Below the pieces are notes generated by a model. The model had not been told where the DNA came from. It did no database searches and saw only the letters and a program-made list of their open reading frames with translations. A DNA stretch of 64,000 nt from Chitinophaga sp. CF418 (GTDB lineage: Bacteria; Bacteroidota; Bacteroidia; Chitinophagales; Chitinophagaceae), in NCBI RefSeq assembly GCF_900142925.1, contig NZ_FRCN01000001.1, positions 496,001 to 560,000 of the forward strand. The letters run 5' to 3'. This document shows positions 16,296 to 23,701 of the stretch, in pieces (position 1 is the first letter of the stretch; the number at the start of each line of letters is the position of its first letter). The translations under genes were made by a program, and so were the position numbers.

Positions 16296-17321
16296 ATGCA
16301 GGTGTTACAGTTTACGGACAAGGGTATTTACTGCCCGGCAGGTGATTTTTACATTGATCCCTGGCAACCTGTGGAACGGGCTGTCATTACCCATGCCCAT
16401 TCCGACCATGCCCGGTATGGTAATAAACATTACCTCTGCCATCATGATAGCGTTCCGCTCCTGCAGTTAAGGCTTGGTCAGGATATCAGCGTACAGGGCG
16501 TCGCCTTCGGCGAAAATATCCGCTATAATGGCGTCACAATATCCCTGCACCCGGCAGGGCACATTATTGGGTCGGCACAGGTGCGGATACAACAGGAAAA
16601 CGAAGTATGGGTGGTGAGCGGTGATTATAAAATGGAAAATGACGGCATCTCAGGACAGTTTGAACCAGTTCCCTGTAATACATTCATTACTGAATGCACC
16701 TTTGGGCTTCCAATCTACAACTGGCAACCACAGGGTGTCATCTTCAGCAATATCCGGCAGTGGATAAAGGACAATCAGGCGGCAGGTAAGCACAGCGTAC
16801 TGCTGGGTTACAGCCTGGGAAAGGCCCAGCGACTGCTGTATAACCTGAGGGACGTCACCCCGCAGATCTGGGCGCATGGGGCGATCTATATCCCTCACCA
16901 GCTGCTGAGAGAAAAAGGTTGGGACCTCCCGGAGATCCATCGTATTACGCCGGAAACGCCTGCATCTGCCTATAAGAACAATCTGATCATCGGTCCGCCG
17001 TCCGCAGCAGACAGCTCCTGGATGCGCCGTTTCAATCCATACGCCCTGGGCGTGTGCAGTGGATGGATGCAGGTGCGGGGACATATGCGCCGCCGTAATG
17101 CGGACGCCGGTTTTGCCCTGTCAGACCATGCCGACTGGACGGGCTTATTACAGGCGGTGAAAGCCACGGGCGCTGAGAAGGTGTATACGACCCATGGCTT
17201 CAGCAGCGCTTTTGCCCGCTACCTGACAGAAAACGGGATTCCGGCACAGGAAGTGAAAACAGAATTCGGTGACATGGATGAAGAAGCAGGCATGCCAGAA
17301 ACCATTACTAATGACCAATAA
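16296..17321 (+). CDS. Ligase-associated DNA exonuclease (metallo-beta-lactamase fold)
   Basis: The 341-residue MBL-fold nuclease has the metal motif THAHSDHARYG (HxHxDH, about residues 32-37). Further family positions are HPAGHIIGSAQ, SGDYK and a terminal SDHADW/THG pair typical of the beta-CASP-related ligase-associated exonuclease family. It ends 9 nt before the ATP-dependent ligase gene. In many Bacteroidota it forms a repair set with that ligase, a DEXH helicase and PdeM; here the last two lie 4.8 kb downstream. The ATG at 16296 places VLQFTDKGIY at the N-terminus as in the family. Role inferred: end processing before ligation. Confidence 0.9.
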   Translation: MQVLQFTDKGIYCPAGDFYIDPWQPVERAVITHAHSDHARYGNKHYLCHHDSVPLLQLRLGQDISVQGVAFGENIRYNGVTISLHPAGHIIGSAQVRIQQENEVWVVSGDYKMENDGISGQFEPVPCNTFITECTFGLPIYNWQPQGVIFSNIRQWIKDNQAAGKHSVLLGYSLGKAQRLLYNLRDVTPQIWAHGAIYIPHQLLREKGWDLPEIHRITPETPASAYKNNLIIGPPSAADSSWMRRFNPYALGVCSGWMQVRGHMRRRNADAGFALSDHADWTGLLQAVKATGAEKVYTTHGFSSAFARYLTENGIPAQEVKTEFGDMDEEAGMPETITNDQ

Positions 17322-17330
17322 CGCCCGGTT

Positions 17331-18920
17331 ATGAAAGAATTTGCCGCACTCATAAAAATACTGAGCAACAGTACCAAGACCAATGAGAAGCTGGATGCAC
17401 TGAGCCGCTACCTGGCTGTTGCAGCTGCTCGTGACCGCCTCTGGGTGCTGGCGCTGTTCACCGGCCGGCGTCCTAAACGAACCGTCAATACCACCCAGCT
17501 TAGCACCTGGTGCCTGCAAATGACGGGTTTACCGGCCTGGTTATACGAAGAGTGCTATCATACAGTAGGTGACCTGGCAGAGACCATCGCTCTCCTGTTG
17601 CCCCCGGGTAAGAGCCTCTCCGCCCATCCTTTGCATTATTGGATAGAACAGCTTATACAACTTCAAAACGCGGACGAAGCCACTAAACAAACCTTCATCC
17701 TCAGGGCCTGGGAAGAACTGGATACCAGTGAAAGGTTCGTGTTCAATAAACTGATCACCGGCGGTTTCCGCATTGGCGTATCCCAGCAAACCATGGTGAA
17801 TGCCCTGGCCAGTACTTACAACATCCCCGCTGCTACCGTTTCCCATATGATCAGTGGGAACTGGGACCCGCAGCAAACCACCATAGAAACCCTGCTCAGC
17901 GAGAACATCACAGAAGCCGATGCATCCAAGCCTTTCCCTTTTTACCTCGCTTATGCTTTAGAAAGCGATCCTGCTGAACTGGGCGCACCCGAACAATGGC
18001 AGGCGGAATGGAAATGGGACGGTATCCGCGGACAGATCATCAAACGTAACGGACAATTGTTTGTATGGTCGCGCGGTGAAGAACTCATTACCGAAAAGTT
18101 TCCTGAATACCAGCCCTTGCTGGATGTGCTTCCGGAGGGCACGGTACTGGACGGAGAGATCCTCACCTTTGCCGATGGAGCGCCCCTGCCCTTTCAGACC
18201 CTGCAGACCCGCATAGGACGGAAGAACGTAACGCGCAAACAATTACAGGAAGCCCCGGTGGCCTTCCTCAGTTATGACCTGCTGGAGTGGGAAAGTCAGG
18301 ATATACGAACAACCGCGCTGCAGGAACGTCGATTACTTTTGGAGAAGGTGGTGGAGCAGATCAATCACCCTACCCTTCGGCTGTCGCCCGCCATTACTTT
18401 CCACGACTGGGATCAACTGGCCAGTTTCCGCCTGCAGGCCAGGGAAAAAGGCAGCGAAGGACTGATGTTGAAAAAGCTGGATTCCACTTACCAGGTAGGT
18501 CGTAAACGCGGAGACTGGTGGAAATGGAAAATAGATCCGCTCACCATTGATGCGGTCATGATCTATGCCCAGAAAGGACATGGACGCCGTTCTAATCTGT
18601 ATACCGACTATACTTTCGCCGTCAGGGATGGAGACCAGCTGGTATCATTTACCAAGGCCTATTCCGGTCTCACAGATAAAGAAATCAACGAAGTGGATAA
18701 CTGGGTGAAAAAAAATTCCCTGGAGAAATTTGGCCCCGTCAGGACCGTGAAGCCGGAACTGGTATTTGAGATCGGCTTCGAAGGAATTGCAGCCTCCAAC
18801 AGGCATAAGTCAGGCGTGGCATTGCGTTTTCCCCGTATACTCCGCTGGCGGAAAGATAAACCGCCTACAGAGATCAATACCCTTGAAGATTTACAGCAGC
18901 TACTGCGGACACATAAATAA
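17331..18920 (+). CDS. ATP-dependent DNA ligase
   Basis: The 529-residue ligase has an N-terminal DNA-binding domain (1-200). The adenylation domain carries the nucleophile K228 in EWKWDGIRG (motif I), then VLDGEIL (motif III), SEGLMLKK (motif IV) and WWKWK (motif V). A C-terminal OB fold ends in FPRILRWRKDKP. This is the repair-associated bacterial ligase I-like group, distinct from the replicative NAD-dependent LigA. It is co-transcribed with the exonuclease upstream. Sealing of nicks after helicase/nuclease processing is the likely job. Confidence 0.97.
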   Translation: MKEFAALIKILSNSTKTNEKLDALSRYLAVAAARDRLWVLALFTGRRPKRTVNTTQLSTWCLQMTGLPAWLYEECYHTVGDLAETIALLLPPGKSLSAHPLHYWIEQLIQLQNADEATKQTFILRAWEELDTSERFVFNKLITGGFRIGVSQQTMVNALASTYNIPAATVSHMISGNWDPQQTTIETLLSENITEADASKPFPFYLAYALESDPAELGAPEQWQAEWKWDGIRGQIIKRNGQLFVWSRGEELITEKFPEYQPLLDVLPEGTVLDGEILTFADGAPLPFQTLQTRIGRKNVTRKQLQEAPVAFLSYDLLEWESQDIRTTALQERRLLLEKVVEQINHPTLRLSPAITFHDWDQLASFRLQAREKGSEGLMLKKLDSTYQVGRKRGDWWKWKIDPLTIDAVMIYAQKGHGRRSNLYTDYTFAVRDGDQLVSFTKAYSGLTDKEINEVDNWVKKNSLEKFGPVRTVKPELVFEIGFEGIAASNRHKSGVALRFPRILRWRKDKPPTEINTLEDLQQLLRTHK

Positions 18921-18937
18921 TAATGAATTTTGAAGGA

Positions 18938-18973
18938 ATACTAAAGCAAATTAGTATATTGTACTTAATTTTG
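18938..18973 (+). promoter_or_regulatory. asnC-like promoter with palindromic operator
   Basis: ATACTAA (18938-18944), six bases, then TTAGTAT (18951-18957) form a perfect 7-bp inverted repeat. TAATTTTG at 18966-18973 matches the -7 element of the downstream regulator. The palindrome covers the -33 region, as expected for autorepression. Half-sites resemble those of the S24 regulator, but the spacer is six rather than five. Confidence 0.55.
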
Positions 18974-19004
18974 CTTTTGAAACGGAACATTATTCTATAC
19001 TGAT

Positions 19005-19508
19005 ATGAATAACCTGGGAAATAACAAAAAAGAGAACGCAACTGAAAACATTGCGCTGGATGAAAAGGATATCGCCATCCTCCAGTTGCTGGAGGAAGAT
19101 GCCAAGATGACCATCCGCGACCTGGCAGCAAAACTGAACCTGAGTGCCACTCCCGTTTATGAACGTATCCGTAAAATGGAACAGGCAGGCGTTATCAGGC
19201 AGTATGCCGCCATTGTTGATCCCAGTAAGATTGATAAAGCCCTGACTGTATTATGCTACATCTCCCTGAAAGAGCATGGTAAAAAGGCCGGTACCAAATT
19301 TATCAAAGAGATCACCTCTTTCCCTGAAGTAATGGAATGTCTCAACATTTCCGGCCAGTTTGACTTCATGCTGAAGGTGCAGGTAAAAGACATGTTTGCC
19401 TATCATGAATTCAACGTAAACAAACTGGGCGAACTGGATAATATCCGTCACATGGAAAGCGTGTTCGTGATGTCAGTGATCAAGGCTACGCACAGGGTGG
19501 TATATTAA
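19005..19508 (+). CDS. Lrp/AsnC-family transcriptional regulator
   Basis: The 167-residue protein has an N-terminal helix-turn-helix (DIAILQLLEEDAKMTIRDLA, then LSATPVYERIRKMEQAGVI, residues 22-68). A C-terminal RAM/ligand-binding domain contains ECLNISGQFDFMLKV. A hydrophilic tail of about 17 residues precedes the HTH. Such proteins form octamers that sense amino acids. The target is unknown: no amino-acid gene is adjacent, and the next plus-strand gene is an LD-carboxypeptidase. A palindrome over its promoter suggests autoregulation. The convergent next gene's stop lies 2 nt away. Confidence 0.95.
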   Translation: MNNLGNNKKENATENIALDEKDIAILQLLEEDAKMTIRDLAAKLNLSATPVYERIRKMEQAGVIRQYAAIVDPSKIDKALTVLCYISLKEHGKKAGTKFIKEITSFPEVMECLNISGQFDFMLKVQVKDMFAYHEFNVNKLGELDNIRHMESVFVMSVIKATHRVVY

Positions 19509-19510
19509 GC

Positions 19511-20098
19511 TTATAATTTTTTTAGGCCTTCATATCCAGGAAAGAGAATATAGGTATTGATATCTTCTCCCTGGGGATGTACAGTAATGGCGGTACATAA
19601 CTGCTTACCACCTTTCTCTGTTGTCATTTCAAATGCGATACCTGCTTTACGCACATCGTACAACGTGATCTTCCTGCCTTTCAGTTTATCCTGATACTGT
19701 GCCACGATCTTGATAGCGGGAAATAGTTTTTTCACTTCGATATAAGCGCTGCCCACCCTCAGTCCTTTTTCCGTTGTAAAGGAAGATGTGTTCACGCGGA
19801 CCTGCTTTACTACCATTGCTTCCTTACCGCTTGTTTCTTCCCTTACGGAATAAACAGCCAGGTACCTGGTGGAATCGATACTCTTATCTTTCTTGTGACT
19901 GTACCAGATGCTCCATGCCTTTCCCATAGCAGCATCGCCGCCATCTGCGGGGCCCAGCATAGCGGCCATATCATCCGCGGTAGCGCCTATTTTTGTATTC
20001 CCGATATATTGTCCCGGCTCTATTCTCCAGGCTGTTTGTGCCATTGCCGGCGCTATCATCAGCAGAAATGCCGCCCCTAAAATGTAAAGGTGTTTCAT
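19511..20098 (-). CDS. Exported protein of unknown function
   Basis: The start chosen gives MKHLYILGAAFLLMIAPAMA followed by QTAW, a clear signal peptide cleaved after AMA. The longer upstream start (20116) would add six residues before it. The mature part of about 175 residues is soluble and basic/polar. It has two motifs of the form VGSAYIEVKKLFP and IGATADDMAAMLGP, reminiscent of the repeated small domains of periplasmic SmpA-like proteins, but the match is not firm. It is transcribed away from the LD-carboxypeptidase gene, with 71 bp between starts. No function assigned. Confidence 0.72.
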   Translation of the reverse strand: MKHLYILGAAFLLMIAPAMAQTAWRIEPGQYIGNTKIGATADDMAAMLGPADGGDAAMGKAWSIWYSHKKDKSIDSTRYLAVYSVREETSGKEAMVVKQVRVNTSSFTTEKGLRVGSAYIEVKKLFPAIKIVAQYQDKLKGRKITLYDVRKAGIAFEMTTEKGGKQLCTAITVHPQGEDINTYILFPGYEGLKKL

Positions 20099-20169
20099 GG
20101 TTATTCTTTTATACAAAGAAAGACAAAAAACAGACCATATCGCTTATAAATAATGCTTACATTAATGTT

Positions 20170-21216
20170 ATGAATCGTAAACACTTCCTGTCAGCACTGG
20201 CCACTACAGCAGGACTCACCACCTTACCGGCGCTCACCCGTTTACAACAGGCCGCCGCTGCCCTGCAGCCGCATGAAGAAAGATTATTGATCCCACCTTA
20301 CCTCAGGCCCGGCGATACGATCGGTATTACCTGTCCTGCAGGACACATCACCCTGGAAGAGATAAAACCAGCCATCAGCATCATGCAGAGCTGGGGTTTT
20401 AAAATACGTGTGGGCAGTACCGTTAATAAGACTGACTTCAGCTTCGGCGGCACTGACCAGGAGCGCCGGCAAGATATACAGGAAATGCTGGACGATCCCG
20501 CCATCAAGGCTATCATGTGCGCCCGTGGCGGTTATGGGAGCGCCCGTATTGTCGATCAGCTGGATTTCTCCCGCTTCGCACAACAGCCAAAATGGATCAT
20601 CGGCTTTAGTGATATTACTGTATTACATTGTCATATTAATCGTCTGTATGGTATCGCTACTTTACATTCAAAAATGTGCAACAGTTTTCCTGATGATTTC
20701 AGCAAGGCAGAACCTATCGTACAACAAACTATTTCTTCCATCAGGGATGCCTTGTCAGGTCAGCAACTGCACTATACCACTTTCTCCGATTCCCGCAACC
20801 GTACGGGCACCGCGAAAGGCGTACTCGTAGGTGGCAATCTTTCAATGATCCAGAGTGTGCTTGCTACTAATTCAGAACTGGATACCATCGGTAAGATCCT
20901 TTTCCTGGAAGAAGTAGGCGAATATCTTTATAGCCTTGACCGCATGTTCAACAGTCTTCAACGCGCACACAAACTGGATAATATTGCGGGATTGATCATT
21001 GGTGGTTTTAACCGCATCAAACCTGATGATCCGGGAGAAGAATTCGGCAGGACAATGTATGATATCGTGATGGAGAAAGTGAAGGATTTTAAGTATCCGG
21101 TATGCTTCGGTTTCCCGGTGGGACATCAGAAAGATAATTATGCATTGAAGTGTGGTATCATGCATCAGCTGACGGTGGGGCAGCAGGAAGTGACGTTGGA
21201 TGAGTTGAGAGGATAG
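20170..21216 (+). CDS. LD-carboxypeptidase (peptidase family S66)
   Basis: The 348-residue protein begins at the ATG giving MNRKHFLSALATTAGLTTLPA, a probable export signal. Upstream in-frame codons lack this logic. The S66 nucleophile is S147 in GFSDIT, preceded by ARGGYGSARI. The acid is in EEVGEYLYSLDR, and the histidine in GFPVGHQKDNYAL completes the Ser-Glu-His set. These enzymes remove the terminal D-alanine from murein tetrapeptides during peptidoglycan recycling. Export would place it in the periplasm, unlike cytoplasmic LdcA. Monocistronic; no terminator found after it. Confidence 0.92.
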   Translation: MNRKHFLSALATTAGLTTLPALTRLQQAAAALQPHEERLLIPPYLRPGDTIGITCPAGHITLEEIKPAISIMQSWGFKIRVGSTVNKTDFSFGGTDQERRQDIQEMLDDPAIKAIMCARGGYGSARIVDQLDFSRFAQQPKWIIGFSDITVLHCHINRLYGIATLHSKMCNSFPDDFSKAEPIVQQTISSIRDALSGQQLHYTTFSDSRNRTGTAKGVLVGGNLSMIQSVLATNSELDTIGKILFLEEVGEYLYSLDRMFNSLQRAHKLDNIAGLIIGGFNRIKPDDPGEEFGRTMYDIVMEKVKDFKYPVCFGFPVGHQKDNYALKCGIMHQLTVGQQEVTLDELRG

Positions 21217-21286
21217 GCCCTCTATTCATGCAAGGCGATGAAGATAGTGTCAATTTTCAACAGTATGTAATTGATTTGTTGTTGTT

Positions 21287-21952
21287 TCATTTTTCTACTA
21301 TCTTTGTACAGTCCTTAATTAGCTTAGTAACCTCAGCGGAATTGGACTGCTGTTTGCTAAGCCAGTTAAGGATTTTTTCTTTGTCATAATACTCCATAAG
21401 TCTGTCTTCGCCGATCCAACGTAACACATCTTTGATGTTATCTTTTGGATATATGCTCCTGACGTCATTTACTTTCCTGTTGCCTTTTATTTTTTGCATT
21501 TCAATTGCTACCACAAAATTGATTCCCTTATCTTCCATTTCTGTTAAAATCACTTTGCTGTCAATCCTTGTTTTGCTCTGAAATATAGCAACTGGGGCCG
21601 CTAAATATTCCGGCATATCTACAACTGAAACTAAGGAGAAGGGATGGTTCGCCTGGAGTTTTTTATCAATCAACCGCTGCACTGACATTTGTATAGGAAT
21701 ATCAGGAAAGCCACAATTAAGAAAATGCAGGCATGGCCTTCCCAATTCCAGTGGCGAATAATCACTGTTCTTTCCACTAAGAATTACTCTCAGCCTTTCA
21801 TTGAAATCATTACAAATGTCCTTTAACCTACGTTTGGAAATGGTTAACTCACTTTTAGCACCTGCAACAGGTGTTCCTGGCTTGGTCATCAGTTTTTCAA
21901 TTAAAGATTTTGGGGGCACATTATCTTTAGAGATAAATGGCAAAGACAGCAA
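21287..21952 (-). CDS. MuF-C-like (phage polyvalent-protein type) domain protein, probably acquired
   Basis: This protein of up to 221 residues has a C-terminal two-thirds matching the pattern I recall for the phage MuF C-terminal domain: LIDKKLQANHPFSL, MPEYLAAPVAIFQS, KVILTEMEDKGINFVVAIEM, VNDVRSIYPKDN. This domain is found at the ends of phage and mobile-element polyvalent proteins and is thought to be toxin-related. The frame opens with TTG (21952); the first ATG gives MTKPGTPVAG at 21889, so the start is uncertain. Sampled lines are 30-40% G+C, well below neighbours near 50%. No partner gene or phage gene is adjacent. It could be a stranded toxin module or a decayed fragment. Confidence 0.65.
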   Translation of the reverse strand: MLSLPFISKDNVPPKSLIEKLMTKPGTPVAGAKSELTISKRRLKDICNDFNERLRVILSGKNSDYSPLELGRPCLHFLNCGFPDIPIQMSVQRLIDKKLQANHPFSLVSVVDMPEYLAAPVAIFQSKTRIDSKVILTEMEDKGINFVVAIEMQKIKGNRKVNDVRSIYPKDNIKDVLRWIGEDRLMEYYDKEKILNWLSKQQSNSAEVTKLIKDCTKIVEK

Positions 21953-22031
21953 ATAACGGTGTATTGATTGACATATCCATATTTGTTTTTACTCCCCGTC
22001 TTTATATCTTACGCCAGCGAATCTCCCTTCC

Positions 22032-22748
22032 ATGAAAATATACATAACTATACTTATATCTTGCGTCGCAATCCTTATATCCTGCAAAAAAGATGACAAT
22101 GTCCATGTCATGCGGGAAGGTATCTATACCAATAAAAGCCTCGCTACTGCCGGTCCTATCACACTATATGTAGGCGATAAAACCATCACAGAACAGACAT
22201 TCATCCACAACTTCCTGGAAAGAAGAATCAACAGCTGGCTGACGGATAGTACATTCAGGGAACAACCAGGCATTAACACCCCGTTTATCTTCACTTCGGT
22301 AAGCATCCAGGGAGAAATGGCCTACTACACACAAGATCCGGGCAACAGGTACCAGGACACTTTCCATATAAACAGTCTTTCTACCAATACCAGGCTGCTT
22401 ATAGCCAATAGGGAATCTATTATAAAACCGACAGTGCTGGGAGAATTAAGTTGTGCGAACGTGGCAAAATATGTGCGGCGCAATCCGCCCACATATGCAT
22501 GTAGTTACTTCAACTATCCGGACAGCTATTGTACCGGCCATAAACAGCTTCAGCTGAATGTAGAGAAAGATTACCTCGTGATACCGGTACTGACATATTA
22601 CTTCGCCCGCCCTATTGCTCCAGGCATTTTCTGCCATACTTACGAACGTTATATCAGCGATGACTTTAACAAAGATATTCTCAGTAAATTACGTCCCGAA
22701 GATACGCTGGCCGTGCAAACCTATTTTGTAAAACTCTATAAGCAATAA
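22032..22748 (+). CDS. Lipoprotein of unknown function, paralog 1
   Basis: The 238-residue protein has signal MKIYITILISCVAILISCKK; the cysteine of LISC is the likely lipid site. It shares a colinear set of motifs with the next gene: ITEQTFIHNFLERR, GELSCANVAKYVRRNPPTYAC, LVIPVLTYYF, CHTYERY, and DTLAVQTYFVKLY at the end. Several cysteines (SC, AC, YC, FC) recur at matching places and may form disulfides. I know no family. The two genes are 9 nt apart and surely co-transcribed. They lie between the MuF-C-like gene and the repair helicase. Confidence 0.85.
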   Translation: MKIYITILISCVAILISCKKDDNVHVMREGIYTNKSLATAGPITLYVGDKTITEQTFIHNFLERRINSWLTDSTFREQPGINTPFIFTSVSIQGEMAYYTQDPGNRYQDTFHINSLSTNTRLLIANRESIIKPTVLGELSCANVAKYVRRNPPTYACSYFNYPDSYCTGHKQLQLNVEKDYLVIPVLTYYFARPIAPGIFCHTYERYISDDFNKDILSKLRPEDTLAVQTYFVKLYKQ

Positions 22749-22757
22749 TCCTTCAAT

Positions 22758-23462
22758 ATGAAACCATTCTTGTTACTAATATGCGTATTGCTGCTTTGTT
22801 ATGGCTGTGGGGGCGATGATGTGACACCTTACCCAACCGGTAATTATGAAAGCGCCGCTAATATTAAAAATGACCCGGTAGCGCTGTATACAAAAGATAA
22901 AATCATTACAGATGTTGTTTTCATCCAGGCATTTCTTGAACGCAACCAGATATATGGCTTCTTTGATCTGACAGCAGGTACCGCAGAATCTCCCATCCAT
23001 GTGACATTTGATAACAGGGTTTCTGACAGTGTTTATTTCAGAGCAACTTCAAGTGGCGACGCACTTGAACTGATCTTCAACCAGGTGTATTACGATAACA
23101 ATGCTGCCATATTACTGGGCCGCGACAGTTTGCCGGGATCACCAGCTGATGACGGTGAATTAAGCTGCTCAAATGTTCGTACTCATATACGCAAGCATCC
23201 GCTGCTTACCTATTGTGTACCTTCAGGTATCAACGGCTCATTGACTTGCAAAACAAGATATCAGATGCCTGTAGTGACGGACGGCGATCATCTTTCCCTT
23301 CCTGTTATCAGCTATCATTTCAAGACCAAGACATCAATTTCAGAATGTTATTTGGCTGAAAAGTATGCGTATGGCTATTTGAATGCAGATGCGTTAAAAA
23401 CGATACATACACAGGATACGCTGGTGGTGCAGACAAGAATGTTGACACTGGAAAGAAAATAA
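22758..23462 (+). CDS. Lipoprotein of unknown function, paralog 2
   Basis: The 234-residue protein has signal MKPFLLLICVLLLCYGCGGD with the lipobox cysteine in YGC. It is a diverged tandem copy of the preceding gene: ITDVVFIQAFLERN, GELSCSNVRTHIRKHPLLTYC, LSLPVISYHF, CYLAEKY and DTLVVQTRMLTL align in order and spacing. Identity is low except in these blocks, so the duplication is old or under diversifying change. Outer-membrane lipoprotein location is likely. No function can be assigned. Confidence 0.85.
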   Translation: MKPFLLLICVLLLCYGCGGDDVTPYPTGNYESAANIKNDPVALYTKDKIITDVVFIQAFLERNQIYGFFDLTAGTAESPIHVTFDNRVSDSVYFRATSSGDALELIFNQVYYDNNAAILLGRDSLPGSPADDGELSCSNVRTHIRKHPLLTYCVPSGINGSLTCKTRYQMPVVTDGDHLSLPVISYHFKTKTSISECYLAEKYAYGYLNADALKTIHTQDTLVVQTRMLTLERK

Positions 23463-23701
23463 TCCGGTACTACCGGCAATTATTGATTTCCCATTTTTCC
23501 CACTGATTCTGATATTTCATACAGATGCCTGTCCTCCGTTTCAGAAAGGTTCTCAAATCCCTTCTGCAGATAGGGTTCTATTACGATCATTGCGATAAGG
23601 TACTGGTAGTTTGTTTCAATTTTCATACAGGAATTTAAGGCGAGGCAAATGTATGTTGCCGGACATTGACATGTCTTTGTTTTTCCCTAATTTCATCACC
23701 A

